Source of the DNA: an uncultured Alphaproteobacteria bacterium
GTDB taxonomy: Bacteria > Pseudomonadota > Alphaproteobacteria > Rhodobacterales > Rhodobacteraceae
Direction: 5' to 3'
Assembly (NCBI GenBank): GCA_902562285.1
Contig: CACESU010000009.1
Coordinates: 1-55,226, forward strand
Length of the DNA: 55,226 bases
Part shown: one piece after another, positions 32,874-41,786 of the stretch
Position numbering within the stretch: position 1 is the stretch's first letter
Layout of the letters: each line of letters starts with the position of its first letter
Translations under genes and position numbers: made by a program
Notes under the pieces: model-generated
Database searches by the model: none
What the model was told of the DNA's origin: nothing
Seen by the model: the letters and a program-made list of their open reading frames with translations, nothing else

Positions 32874-33764
32874 CTACTGCGTCCATTCTAGACTGTTTAT
32901 AAAAGTCATTGTTTCTTGATATTGTGCTTCAGAAAAAGTGGTTAATCTAGGCCACCAATTCCACCATTCAACCCAACTAGATCCCTCAGGGAATATCCAC
33001 GCTGGCCCAGAAATCAATATACACACTGCAGACCAAAATCCTGCATTTAATGCGAGAAGTAATCCTATTCTGTGAATACCTATAGTTCCAATTGAATAAC
33101 CAATAAAATCCCTAAAATAAGTATCTTCGTGATCTGGAGATTTTGATTCTTTTCCAGTCTCTGGATTTGCAGCTGATAATACTAATCCACCATGTAATGC
33201 TAGCGCTAAAGTGGTTGTAAAGAAAAAAGTAATTGCAACCCAGTGTGCTGGATTAAAATGAAAATTAATATAGGCATATCCTGTATAAGATACCCAATCT
33301 AAGTGTGAAAATATTCCGTAAGGAAATGCATGACCCCATGCACCCATTAAAACAGGTCTTATTACAACCAATGAAGTATATGCAAAAATAGCTACACCAA
33401 AAGCAAAAGGTACGTGATAACCAATACCTAACTTTCTACAAATTTCTACTTCTCTTAATAACCAAGCTATAAATGCACCATGTGCACAAATAGTAATTAT
33501 TTGCCATAATCCTCCATCTCTGAGTGGAGCAAATTGTAAACCATACTCCAATGCTGGTGGATTTATACTTATAAGGAAAGGATTCCAAGTTCCCTGTAAT
33601 GCGGCTCCCCATAAGATAAGCAATGTACCTAATGAGGCAAAAAATATGGTCATTAAACCAAAAAAGCCAATATAAAAAGGCCCAACCCAAAAATCGAATA
33701 AGTCTCTTCCGATTAGGGTGCCTCCGGGAACACGATACTTTCTCTCAAAACTGAGTAATGCCAT
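32874..33764 (-). CDS. pufL: Photosynthetic reaction centre L subunit
   Basis: This 296-residue five-helix protein begins [19 protein letters not shown]. Ligand motifs are [11 protein letters not shown] and NPAHW (bacteriochlorophyll), [14 protein letters not shown] and [10 protein letters not shown] (iron). It is about 14 residues longer than Rhodobacter L, through a small insert near IFPEGSSW and an extended C-terminal tail ([23 protein letters not shown]). It follows pufA after a 115-base gap holding a GC-rich hairpin, and its stop overlaps the pufM RBS. Confidence 0.97.
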   Translation of the reverse strand: MALLSFERKYRVPGGTLIGRDLFDFWVGPFYIGFFGLMTIFFASLGTLLILWGAALQGTWNPFLISINPPALEYGLQFAPLRDGGLWQIITICAHGAFIAWLLREVEICRKLGIGYHVPFAFGVAIFAYTSLVVIRPVLMGAWGHAFPYGIFSHLDWVSYTGYAYINFHFNPAHWVAITFFFTTTLALALHGGLVLSAANPETGKESKSPDHEDTYFRDFIGYSIGTIGIHRIGLLLALNAGFWSAVCILISGPAWIFPEGSSWVEWWNWWPRLTTFSEAQYQETMTFINSLEWTQ

Positions 33765-33826
33765 CTCGCGACCTCCTATTAAAATTCTTCATTTTTTATT
33801 TACATCCAATAAATCTTAATATATTT

Positions 33827-33865
33827 GCCGTAGGCGGGTTGTTTGGGGGGGAGCCCGCCCACGGC
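33827..33865 (-). terminator. pufA-pufL intercistronic hairpin
   Basis: A 12-base-pair GC-rich stem (33827-33838 with 33854-33865, one G.T pair) and a 15-base C-rich loop (minus strand) lie just after pufA. In Rhodobacter a hairpin at this place blocks 3' decay, so pufBA mRNA outlasts pufLM mRNA and LH1 is made in excess over reaction centre. It stands out sharply in AT-rich DNA. No T-tract follows, so it is more a decay barrier than a terminator. Confidence 0.85.
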
Positions 33866-33879
33866 CACTTTAAATTGGT

Positions 33880-34041
33880 TTAGCCACCAGCAGCCTTCGC
33901 TGCTGCCTCAAACCAATTGAAGTGTTCTGTGCTTAGCAACACTAAATGTATTAACGCTGCTAATAAAAAGAGAAATACGCCTTGAGCCACGAACACTCTA
34001 CGTGGGTCAAAAATCAGCCATATTTTGTAAAATTGACTCAT
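33880..34041 (-). CDS. pufA: LH1 alpha polypeptide
   Basis: This 53-residue antenna protein reads [16 protein letters not shown] at the start, then a single membrane helix with the bacteriochlorophyll-ligand His32 in [10 protein letters not shown], and ends [12 protein letters not shown]. All are hallmarks of LH1 alpha. The ATG at 34041 has a GGAG RBS. It lies 11 bases after pufB. Confidence 0.95.
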   Translation of the reverse strand: MSQFYKIWLIFDPRRVFVAQGVFLFLLAALIHLVLLSTEHFNWFEAAAKAAGG

Positions 34042-34052
34042 TTAATTCTCCT

Positions 34053-34211
34053 TTAACTGAAATAGAACCAAGGACGCCAAATCCATGTTGCAATATGAGC
34101 CAGTACACACATAAGTGTGAATGTCCAAAGACCGCTCATATAAACACTATGAAGTTCCTGTGCTTGATCCTCTGTTAAACCTGATAATGACAGGTCGTTA
34201 TTTCCAGCCAT
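34053..34211 (-). CDS. pufB: LH1 beta polypeptide
   Basis: This 52-residue antenna protein starts [21 protein letters not shown], with one membrane helix and the bacteriochlorophyll-ligand His in [15 protein letters not shown]. The frame is open to 34280, but ATG 34211 has GGAGG upstream and matches the family start, so the upstream 23 codons are leader. With pufA it forms the LH1 ring around the reaction centre. Confidence 0.95.
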   Translation of the reverse strand: MAGNNDLSLSGLTEDQAQELHSVYMSGLWTFTLMCVLAHIATWIWRPWFYFS

Positions 34212-34266
34212 GTTTAATCCTCCGGATTGTTTCGACTGATCCCACGATTGCTCGCAGGGTTGACAT

Positions 34267-34314
34267 TTCTGAACCCTCATGGCTCAGAACTATCCGGTAG
34301 CTAGAGTGCCACCG
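34267..34314 (-). promoter_or_regulatory. Two hairpins in the pufQ-pufB leader
   Basis: The 120 bases between pufQ and pufB are unusually GC-rich and hold two consecutive stems: 34267-34275 with 34281-34289 (9 pairs, 5-base loop) and 34295-34301 with 34308-34314 (7 pairs, 6-base loop), each with one G.T pair. Structured leaders ahead of pufB stabilise pufBA mRNA in Rhodobacter; the same role is inferred here. Confidence 0.6.
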
Positions 34315-34331
34315 AATTTCGTAAACCGCTC

Positions 34332-34568
34332 TCATGCGGTAAATATCATTGGGGTTATCACTTGTGCATGTCCCCATGCCCTCCTAAAAATACCCTCATT
34401 TGTTTTTGCTTTAGAATTAAAAATGTTCATAATTAAACTAGTTAACCATGTGAATGTAGCTAAAGGTATGGAAATCAAAAAAATTAGAGCAAAATAAATT
34501 CTGTACTCCAACTTAATTGTCCTTCTGTAATCTGAAACACAAAACTCTTTAACTGTTGACTGCTTCAT
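34332..34568 (-). CDS. pufQ: PufQ, bacteriochlorophyll/puf assembly protein
   Basis: This 78-residue protein has one membrane segment (IYFALIFLISIPLATFTWL, about 27-45) and a C-terminal FRRAWGHAQVITPMIFTA, typical of PufQ. PufQ is needed for normal bacteriochlorophyll formation and puf complexes in Rhodobacter. It lies between bchZ and pufB in the standard place, with a GGGGAG RBS. Confidence 0.9.
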   Translation of the reverse strand: MKQSTVKEFCVSDYRRTIKLEYRIYFALIFLISIPLATFTWLTSLIMNIFNSKAKTNEGIFRRAWGHAQVITPMIFTA

Positions 34569-34594
34569 TTTTATTCTCCCCTTTTTCCTTGTTA

Positions 34595-36049
34595 TTAAAT
34601 TCTTTTATCTCTAATTTTCTTAACTGTTTCCAAGACAACTCTTTCATTACCTTCAGCTAATGCTGATCTTTCCGCTTCGTCTCTAAGATTCTTTGCTGCT
34701 GAAATCCTTGTGATTACTGGATGTTCTTGAACAATCTTATCTAAAAATTCCTTAGCATCTTTATCCCATGGGAAATCTCTTTTTAAATTTGTTGGTGTTG
34801 CAGCAACTTCGTCCATCTCAGAACCAAGTGGTAAAATATGAAAAAGAGAGTCAAAGAGACTATTACAAACCTCTTGCAACAAATAAGTAGCACCAGCAAA
34901 ACCCATCATCGGAGTCCCAGTTGATCTTCTAATTGCAGCTCCAGGGAAGCTTGCAGGAATAAAGGAAGGACTAGGTCCAAATCCTTTCTTTAATTCTGCT
35001 AAGTACATTTTTTCATTAATGGAACCCATTAATACTAAAGGTCTTTTTTCCCTTATCAATGACCTTACTTCGTCATTATTTGTTTTTTTTCCTGAAATTC
35101 TTGCTACTGCAAAACTACAGGGTAAACCTAAATCATTTTCCAGAAAATTTCGTATTCCACGGGAATATGTTTCATTAGCTACAATTCCAAAGCTAGCAGT
35201 TGCAAAAAAATCTTGAGTAACTGATCGCCATAAATCCCAAACCGGTTTTATTGTAGAATGTTTTTCTTGTTCAATAAATGGTTCAGGATCTAGCTTTAAT
35301 AATTCTCCTAATTTGCGCAAAAATTTAGTTGTAGAGTCTATTCCAATCGGGGCTTGAAGATAAGGTTTATCAAGAATTTCTGCTAGTCCTCTTCCAAACT
35401 CTCTATATAAGACAACATTTACATCTGCATTTACTAGTTTATTGGCATCTGCCAAGTGACTACCGAGGGGGAAAACCATATTTATTTCTGCCCCTATACC
35501 TTCAACTAATCTTCTTATCTCTGCTAAGTCAGATGGCATATTAAATGTTCCGTACATAGGCCCTAAGATGTTTACTCTTGGTTTTGCTCCTTCTTCTCTT
35601 TTTGCTTCCCTAGGCATTCTACCTTTAGTTTGTCCAAAGTTAGTAAATATCCATGTCATGGCTCTATCAGCAGACTGCCATTGATCTTCGTCAATGGTAC
35701 GGGGTAGAAACCTTTGAATAGTTGTTCCCTCTGGTGTTACTCCACCACCAATCATTTCTGCAATTGATCCAGTGACAACTACAGAAGGCAACGCGGGATC
35801 TAAGGTTTTCCACGCTCGCTTCATTGAACCTTCGGTACCTTCTCGTCCTAACTCTTCTTCTGCTAATCCAGTTACTACTATTGGTAATTCATGAGGTGGT
35901 AATGCATCAGTATAATGCAAAACAGATGTAACTGGTAAATTCTCACAACCAACAGGTCCATCAATTACAACTTGAAGACCTTTTATTGCACAAAAGGCAT
36001 ATACAGATCCCCAATACCCACCAGCTCTGTCATGGTCTTGAATTAGCAT
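34595..36049 (-). CDS. bchZ: Chlorophyllide a reductase subunit BchZ
   Basis: This 484-residue NifK-like subunit works with BchX and BchY to reduce ring B (C7-C8) of chlorophyllide. Visible are [39 protein letters not shown] at the N-terminus with cluster cysteines, [18 protein letters not shown] and [16 protein letters not shown]. Its start overlaps the bchY stop by 1 base (TAATG). Confidence 0.96.
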   Translation of the reverse strand: MLIQDHDRAGGYWGSVYAFCAIKGLQVVIDGPVGCENLPVTSVLHYTDALPPHELPIVVTGLAEEELGREGTEGSMKRAWKTLDPALPSVVVTGSIAEMIGGGVTPEGTTIQRFLPRTIDEDQWQSADRAMTWIFTNFGQTKGRMPREAKREEGAKPRVNILGPMYGTFNMPSDLAEIRRLVEGIGAEINMVFPLGSHLADANKLVNADVNVVLYREFGRGLAEILDKPYLQAPIGIDSTTKFLRKLGELLKLDPEPFIEQEKHSTIKPVWDLWRSVTQDFFATASFGIVANETYSRGIRNFLENDLGLPCSFAVARISGKKTNNDEVRSLIREKRPLVLMGSINEKMYLAELKKGFGPSPSFIPASFPGAAIRRSTGTPMMGFAGATYLLQEVCNSLFDSLFHILPLGSEMDEVAATPTNLKRDFPWDKDAKEFLDKIVQEHPVITRISAAKNLRDEAERSALAEGNERVVLETVKKIRDKRI

Positions 36050-37620
36050 TAAATCATCTCCGCTGCTTTTTCAGCTTTTTTTCTTTTTTCTATCTTTTTT
36101 AAATTATGTTCTCGAAATTGAGGCTTTAAATTCGGGCTTTTCTCCCAGATACCTGATGTATCTTCTCTACCAACTCCAGAAAAAAAGCTTTTCATATCAG
36201 CCATTCTTTTTTTATTTTTCATGGCTGCATTCACTACTTGTGCTAAGCTTCCGGCTCCAGCAACACCCATTAAAGGACGAGCTGAAATTAAATTTGTGAA
36301 ATATAAAGATGGAATCCCAAGTTCTTTACCTTTTTGGACTACGGGCGTAGTGCCAATTGCAAGAGATGGCTTGATTGCTTCAACAGCAGCACAATCATCT
36401 TCTAAACTCGCTCTGAATTTAACCACTGTCCCCTTTGACTCCAACCATTCTTTATCTTTTTCTGACCATTTAGTCTTTGGGCACGCAGTTCCAACATAAG
36501 GTATTTTTGCTCCACTTTCTATTAAGAGACGAGCAACAAGTAGCTCAGATCCCTCATAACCTGAAAGTGTTATTGTTCCTTTAATCTTATGTAATTTTAA
36601 ACCCTCATTTATCTTTGGAAGAATTTCATTTTTACATTTTGAAATTATATCCTTTTTAATATTATAAATTTCACCCACTGATTGAATCCAATCCTCAGTT
36701 CCTTCACTACCAACTGGAGCTGATCCTAAAATTGGTCTACCAGCCTCCTCAAATTCTCTGATTGAAGCAGTATAAAAAGGATGAATAGCTGAAACTAATG
36801 AGCAGTCCAAGGCACCATATAATTCTCTCCATTCACGACAAGGAACCACAGGCCCTGCAGCTAGTCCTAAATGAGACAATATCCCACCTATTCCAATAGG
36901 ATCAGCTGGAAACATTTCACCCAGCAAAGCTACAGTTGGTCTATCAGATTTACCTGATAGCGGTGTTGATACTGGGCCTTTCTCTGCTTCTTTTCTAGCA
37001 TAATTAAGCATAGCACCTGCAAGAACATCTTTAGCCTCTGCGTGAGTTGGAACTCCAAAACCAGGAACATCAATACCAATAATTCTTACACCATTAATTT
37101 CGTTTGGCAGCAATCTTAATGGTACACCTGATGCGGTAGGTACACATAAATTTGTAACTATAATAGCATCATATTTTGAAGGATCAGCAGTTTTATGTAC
37201 CGAATCTCTAATATCTTCAAATAATTTCCCAGACACAAGTGTTTCTGAGCTAAAAGGAACATATCCAACAGATCTTCTAGCACCATAAAAGTGAGAAACA
37301 AATGTTAATCCATAAACACAACATGCAGAGCCAGATAAAATTGTAGCAACTCTTCTCATTCTAAGACCAACTCTTAAAGATCCAAAAGCAGGACACATAC
37401 TTTGAGGTTTATCATGTGGCCCCAGCGGGTAATCTTTTTTAAATTTATCTAAAAGCTTGTTATTACCATTCATAGACTTTATAGATTTTTCTTTATTGAG
37501 CTTTGAATGACATCCAGATAACTCAAGCTCAGAGGATTTCGGTAAATTCTCCATTTGATCTTGACTAGCCTCTGTCAACTTGACCTCACTCGTTTGATCA
37601 TATTTGATCTCTGTACTCAT
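36049..37620 (-). CDS. bchY: Chlorophyllide a reductase subunit BchY
   Basis: This 523-residue NifD-like subunit of the BchXYZ enzyme has [60 protein letters not shown] and [19 protein letters not shown]. The first ~70 residues are charged and poorly conserved, as in homologues. It lies 21 bases after bchX. Confidence 0.96.
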   Translation of the reverse strand: MSTEIKYDQTSEVKLTEASQDQMENLPKSSELELSGCHSKLNKEKSIKSMNGNNKLLDKFKKDYPLGPHDKPQSMCPAFGSLRVGLRMRRVATILSGSACCVYGLTFVSHFYGARRSVGYVPFSSETLVSGKLFEDIRDSVHKTADPSKYDAIIVTNLCVPTASGVPLRLLPNEINGVRIIGIDVPGFGVPTHAEAKDVLAGAMLNYARKEAEKGPVSTPLSGKSDRPTVALLGEMFPADPIGIGGILSHLGLAAGPVVPCREWRELYGALDCSLVSAIHPFYTASIREFEEAGRPILGSAPVGSEGTEDWIQSVGEIYNIKKDIISKCKNEILPKINEGLKLHKIKGTITLSGYEGSELLVARLLIESGAKIPYVGTACPKTKWSEKDKEWLESKGTVVKFRASLEDDCAAVEAIKPSLAIGTTPVVQKGKELGIPSLYFTNLISARPLMGVAGAGSLAQVVNAAMKNKKRMADMKSFFSGVGREDTSGIWEKSPNLKPQFREHNLKKIEKRKKAEKAAEMI

Positions 37621-37641
37621 TTATTAAACCTATTTTTAGTA

Positions 37642-38667
37642 TCAAACCTTGTCATATATAACTTCTAACGATTTCTTCGGCTTTGAAAACTTTCCTCGCA
37701 TATCTGCATCAGTTGCTGGTACCAACGTAAAACCAGCTCCTGTTTGACCACTATCAAATAATCCTAAAAGCTCGTCTTGGTTTAAAGTAGTAGGTCTTAC
37801 AGGTGGAGCCCCAGCTACATTTGTTGCCAATGTTTCAAAAAGATTTCCCCACTGACTTTGCTTTGTACCTATTATCTGATACATAGCTGATTTCCTTCTT
37901 ATATCATCATCTGCAGGTATAGTACTAAGAACTGGAATCCCAACTTTTTCTGCAAATTTCTTTGCCTCTCCAGTTCCATCATCCCTATTGATAACAATAC
38001 CAGCTACTCCAACACTTCCACCTAATTTTCGAAAATATTCAACTGCTGAACATACATTATTTGCAACATATAAAGACTGTAAATCATTAGATCCGACAAC
38101 AATTACCTTTTGGGCCATATCCCTTGCTATTGGTAAACCAAAACCTCCACAAACAACATCTCCTAAGAAATCAAGTAATACATAATCAAAATCCCAGTCA
38201 TGGAAACCTAGTTTTTCAAGTAATTCAAAACCATGAATAATGCCACGTCCACCGCATCCTCTTCCTACTTCTGGACCACCTAATTCCATAGCAAAAACAC
38301 CGTTTCTCTTGAAACAAACATCGCCAATAGCGACCTCTTCGCCAGAAAGTTTCTTTTTTGTAGATGTCTCTATAATTGTGGGACATGCTTTACCTTCAAA
38401 CAATAGGGATGTGGTGTCTGATTTAGGGTCACAACCTATTAACAGAACACGCTTACCTTGCTCGGCCATCATACAACTTAAATTTGCTAAGGTGAAAGAT
38501 TTTCCAATCCCACCTTTACCATATATTGCTATTATTTGACATTTTTTCTTAGGCTCATTCAAATGCAGACCATCTATTGGTTCCTTGGCTTCCGTTTTTA
38601 ACCTATTATGGTGGTCTTCTAGAGCTTTACTGGCATTCCCCTTAACATTTATTGTTTCTATAGTCAT
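37642..38667 (-). CDS. bchX: Chlorophyllide a reductase iron protein BchX
   Basis: This 341-residue NifH-like ATPase feeds BchYZ. P-loop: [18 protein letters not shown]; cluster cysteines in MELGGPEVGRGCGGRG and [16 protein letters not shown]. The frame is open to 38703, but ATG 38667 (MTIETINVKG) gives an ATGA 4-base overlap with bchC and fits the family. Confidence 0.96.
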   Translation of the reverse strand: MTIETINVKGNASKALEDHHNRLKTEAKEPIDGLHLNEPKKKCQIIAIYGKGGIGKSFTLANLSCMMAEQGKRVLLIGCDPKSDTTSLLFEGKACPTIIETSTKKKLSGEEVAIGDVCFKRNGVFAMELGGPEVGRGCGGRGIIHGFELLEKLGFHDWDFDYVLLDFLGDVVCGGFGLPIARDMAQKVIVVGSNDLQSLYVANNVCSAVEYFRKLGGSVGVAGIVINRDDGTGEAKKFAEKVGIPVLSTIPADDDIRRKSAMYQIIGTKQSQWGNLFETLATNVAGAPPVRPTTLNQDELLGLFDSGQTGAGFTLVPATDADMRGKFSKPKKSLEVIYDKV

Positions 38668-39608
38668 GCCGCATTTCTCCAATCTAAAACCATTTTTAAA
38701 CATTCAGCATTATTGAATGCGATATTGTAGGCTTCGTTTGCTTCTTTAGCAGAAGAAACATTACTTATTAGTCCATCAAATGATAATGAACCGTCTTCAA
38801 TTAGTAACTTAGTAGTTGCAACATCTTCGGGTGTAAATTCTGCCGAGACTCTAAGTGAAACTTCTTTAAGAAAAGCTTGGGCAAACCCAAATGCTAATCT
38901 TTCTGGATAAAAGCCAGCCAAAACTACTTCTCCACCTTTTCTAACTCTTCCAATTAAACTGTCTAAGATTTCAGAGTCTCCGCTAACATCAAAAATGCAA
39001 TCATAATCTGAACGTTCGTCATAATTAGGCAATACAACTTCATACCCTGTTGCACCTGAATGGCGTAAAATATTTTTTTCCCAAACTATTGGTGGCTTTT
39101 CACCTGCTAGTATAACGAGCCTAGCTAACAAACGACCTAACACACCATGACCTACGATTACATCTGGCATTTTATTTCCAAAACCTGCAATTGCATGTCT
39201 TGCAGTAGCTGCAAGAGCAAATAAAGCACCATTACATCCCATAGTTGAATCAATTTTTATAAGTCTATTTGGAGCAGAAATGATCATTCGTGCTGCTCCC
39301 CCAAATAAACTCTTTACAGATCCTGAATAACAATCAGCACCAGGTACAAAAACCATATCACCAATTTTAAGATTTGAATCCTTGGGAGCCTGTACCACTT
39401 CACCTGTTGATTCGTATCCAGGAACTAATGGATAACCCATACCAGGAAATTTTGGCATCTTACCGTTATAAAATAGTTTTTCAGTACCAGTAGAGATACC
39501 AGAGTAATTAATTTTTATAACAACATCTTCTTTTGTTGGGCTTTTTAAATCTACAGGTTGAATAGACAAGCTACCTGGCTCAGACATAACTACAGCTTTA
39601 GTAATCAA
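38664..39608 (-). CDS. bchC: Bacteriochlorophyllide hydroxyethyl dehydrogenase BchC
   Basis: This 314-residue zinc-independent MDR-type dehydrogenase oxidises the 3-hydroxyethyl group to acetyl, the last chlorin-ring step of bacteriochlorophyllide a. N-terminal GroES-like fold: YSGISTGTEKLFYNGKMPKFPGMGYPLVPGYESTGEVV; the Rossmann part has DVIVGHGVLGRLLARL. It is the first gene of the bchCXYZ-pufQBALM-puhA superoperon, behind two PpsR boxes. Confidence 0.95.
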   Translation of the reverse strand: MITKAVVMSEPGSLSIQPVDLKSPTKEDVVIKINYSGISTGTEKLFYNGKMPKFPGMGYPLVPGYESTGEVVQAPKDSNLKIGDMVFVPGADCYSGSVKSLFGGAARMIISAPNRLIKIDSTMGCNGALFALAATARHAIAGFGNKMPDVIVGHGVLGRLLARLVILAGEKPPIVWEKNILRHSGATGYEVVLPNYDERSDYDCIFDVSGDSEILDSLIGRVRKGGEVVLAGFYPERLAFGFAQAFLKEVSLRVSAEFTPEDVATTKLLIEDGSLSFDGLISNVSSAKEANEAYNIAFNNAECLKMVLDWRNAA

Positions 39609-39655
39609 TTCAAAAATACCTCACGTTAGGTTTTAGTTACATTTTGCAAAACTAG

Positions 39656-39699
39656 TGTAATTTTATACTGACAGTTTATAGTGTCAACTAAAATTTACA
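39656..39699 (-). promoter_or_regulatory. bchC promoter with two tandem PpsR/CrtJ operators
   Basis: Two exact TGT-N12-ACA boxes lie 26 bases apart (39656-39673 and 39682-39699). On the minus strand the upstream box carries a -35 TTGACA (39682-39687) and the downstream box covers a -10 TAAAAT (39660-39665), with 16-base spacing. Repressor on both would block RNA polymerase. This promoter should drive bchC through puhA. Confidence 0.88.
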
Positions 39700-39716
39700 C
39701 TTAATCCATAAATTAT

Positions 39717-40811
39717 TTATTTTTTTTTTGCTAATATGACCGAAGTAACAAAATCATTGGTACCTTGAAGAAATTTTAATTGCTTAAATCCACTTTTTTT
39801 TAGCACTTTAAAATGTTCGTTTTTACTTCTTGGCTTTCCAGAGGTCATTGCCAGTGTATAAAAACCAAAATAAGCATCCCCTGAACGTGTGGGTTTTTCA
39901 TTTCCTGCCATTGGCTCTGATATTATTAAATGCCCACCCGGAGACAGCGCATCAAAAATTTTTTTAATTAATAATTCTACATTCGTATCATTGTGATCAT
40001 AAAGTACTCGATTTAAAAAAATTATATCATTGCCATCTGGTAATTTATCCTCAATAAAATTACCTGGAATTAGTTTAATCTTAGATTTATGACCTAAATG
40101 ACTAATTTTAGACTTAGCTGTTTCTATAACACTAGGAAGGTCGAATACATTCAAAATTAAATTAGGATAACGTCTTCTAACTTCTAAAATAAATGTACCA
40201 TTACCTCCACCTAGATCTAAAAGGCTTTTAAAAGGATTTAAATTTACTAGATTTAGGGTTTCTTCTGCAACTATATGCTGAGAAATACCCATTAATTCAG
40301 AATAAGTTTTAGCTTCCTCTTTGGTAATTTTTTTATTTGATGGTACGTAGGTCCAGAAATTTCTAAGTTCAGTATTAAAGTTTTTATTTAAGAGTTTTAC
40401 AGGATCTATTAGATCACGATAAAACATTTTATGATGTAATATCATTTTATCTAACCCTAAGACTCCTTTTATAGCAGCTCCAATTCTTGTAAGTCGATAA
40501 GTAGAATCTTTATTTTTTTTTAATAGTCCAACCGACGCTGCAGCATTACATAATAAAATACACTTATCATATGGCAAACCAGTGAACCGTGATATATCGT
40601 CTATCTTCTTCTTTCCAGTAATTAAAAAATCGATTAGCCGTAATTCAATTATAGCTAAAAGCACTTGTGAATATACAAATCCTGCTACAAGGTCATAGAT
40701 TATTTTTCCATCGTTAAATGCCAATCTCCTAATAATAGGAATTTTCTTAATTAATGAATGGAAAGATGGTTTTGCTACTAGATTATTCATCCAATTGGTG
40801 AATATTTCCAT
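39717..40811 (-). CDS. crtF: Hydroxyneurosporene/demethylspheroidene O-methyltransferase
   Basis: This 364-residue SAM methyltransferase has an N-terminal dimerisation/winged-helix domain (DDISRFTGLPYDKCILLCNAAASVGLL) and a SAM fold with LLDLGGGNGTF (about 196-206), LFDLPSV and HLIISEPMAGNEKPTRSGDAYFGFYTLAMTSGKPRS. It methylates the 1-hydroxyl of acyclic carotenoids. It is 17 bases after crtE. Confidence 0.93.
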   Translation of the reverse strand: MEIFTNWMNNLVAKPSFHSLIKKIPIIRRLAFNDGKIIYDLVAGFVYSQVLLAIIELRLIDFLITGKKKIDDISRFTGLPYDKCILLCNAAASVGLLKKNKDSTYRLTRIGAAIKGVLGLDKMILHHKMFYRDLIDPVKLLNKNFNTELRNFWTYVPSNKKITKEEAKTYSELMGISQHIVAEETLNLVNLNPFKSLLDLGGGNGTFILEVRRRYPNLILNVFDLPSVIETAKSKISHLGHKSKIKLIPGNFIEDKLPDGNDIIFLNRVLYDHNDTNVELLIKKIFDALSPGGHLIISEPMAGNEKPTRSGDAYFGFYTLAMTSGKPRSKNEHFKVLKKSGFKQLKFLQGTNDFVTSVILAKKK

Positions 40812-40828
40812 AAATAATCTCGAGATTC

Positions 40829-41710
40829 TTAAAGAACTCTGTCAGCAGCAAAAGAAGGCATTAGCTGTTTAGCTTGTTTTCTTACAATATCACATAATCT
40901 TGCCTCACCTGGACAAGCTGGAATTGAGGCAATTGCACCGCTAAGTATGTCTTGCAATCGATTAATAGCTCCATCAACACCATATTCATTAACAGCACTA
41001 GGTCGAGAATTTTTTGCATCTTGGCCAGTTGGTTTTCCAACATTTTTTTCAGAGCTGGTAACATCTTTCAAATCATCAGCAACTTGAAAAGCTTCACCTA
41101 TTCTAGCTCCAAGTTCTACCCATGGTTCTGGATCTTCCCCTGCCGAAACTGCTCCCATACAAGTTGCAGCTACGAATAAAGAACCTGTTTTTAATTGATG
41201 ATAGGCACTTAAATTAATTTCATTTTCACTTTCCCAACCCTGACCTGAACATATTCCAAAAGGAACACCAGAAGATTTTGATAATATTTTAATTAGCTGA
41301 ATCAATCTTTCTGGTTTTTTTTCACAACCCTTAGCTAAATTTTCAAAGGCTAGAATAATCAATGAATCTCCTGCTAAAACAGCAACAGTCTCACCAAAAG
41401 CTCTATGAACGGTGGGTTTACCTCTCCTAAGTTCAGAATCATCAAAACATGGTAGGTCATCGTGAACCAAACTAGCACAATGAATTAGTTCCAAAGCTAC
41501 CGCAGAAGACTCGGCAATGGCATAGTCATCTTCACCACATGCTTCTGCAACTGATAAACAAAGTGTAGGTCTTACTCTCGCTCCACCCGGAAAAACTGCA
41601 TAGTCGACAGAAGCCGCCAACTTAGGGGGAGCTGGTGTTTGTTTAGCATCTTTAAGTGTTTTTGAAAGTGCTAAATTTAATCTTTCGTGAATATTTCTTA
41701 TATTTCTCAT
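40829..41710 (-). CDS. crtE: Geranylgeranyl diphosphate synthase
   Basis: This 293-residue trans-isoprenyl diphosphate synthase makes GGPP for carotenoids and the bacteriochlorophyll tail. First aspartate motif: HDDLPCFDDSELRRGKPT; second: DDLKDVTSSEKNVGKPTGQDA. The frame is open to 41737, but ATG 41710 has AGGAG 5 bases upstream and is chosen. It is divergent from crtD, with a PpsR box between. Confidence 0.95.
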   Translation of the reverse strand: MRNIRNIHERLNLALSKTLKDAKQTPAPPKLAASVDYAVFPGGARVRPTLCLSVAEACGEDDYAIAESSAVALELIHCASLVHDDLPCFDDSELRRGKPTVHRAFGETVAVLAGDSLIILAFENLAKGCEKKPERLIQLIKILSKSSGVPFGICSGQGWESENEINLSAYHQLKTGSLFVAATCMGAVSAGEDPEPWVELGARIGEAFQVADDLKDVTSSEKNVGKPTGQDAKNSRPSAVNEYGVDGAINRLQDILSGAIASIPACPGEARLCDIVRKQAKQLMPSFAADRVL

Positions 41711-41750
41711 AATCACTCCTGATCTGAGGCATAACATAAATAAAAATTTA

Positions 41751-41768
41751 TGTCTATTTTTTTTGACA
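41751..41768. promoter_or_regulatory. PpsR/CrtJ operator between crtE and crtD
   Basis: TGTCTATTTTTTTTGACA is an exact TGT-N12-ACA box between the divergent crtE and crtD genes. It lies 41 bases upstream of crtE and 18 bases upstream of the chosen crtD start. I find no convincing -10 for either gene. Confidence 0.75.
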
Positions 41769-41786
41769 ACAATATGTAATTATTTA

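Noticed and set aside
34212-34280. 23-codon N-terminal extension of pufB
   Set aside because: LH1 beta starts at MAGNNDLSL, with GGAGG before ATG 34211; the upstream codons overlap the structured leader and have no family match.
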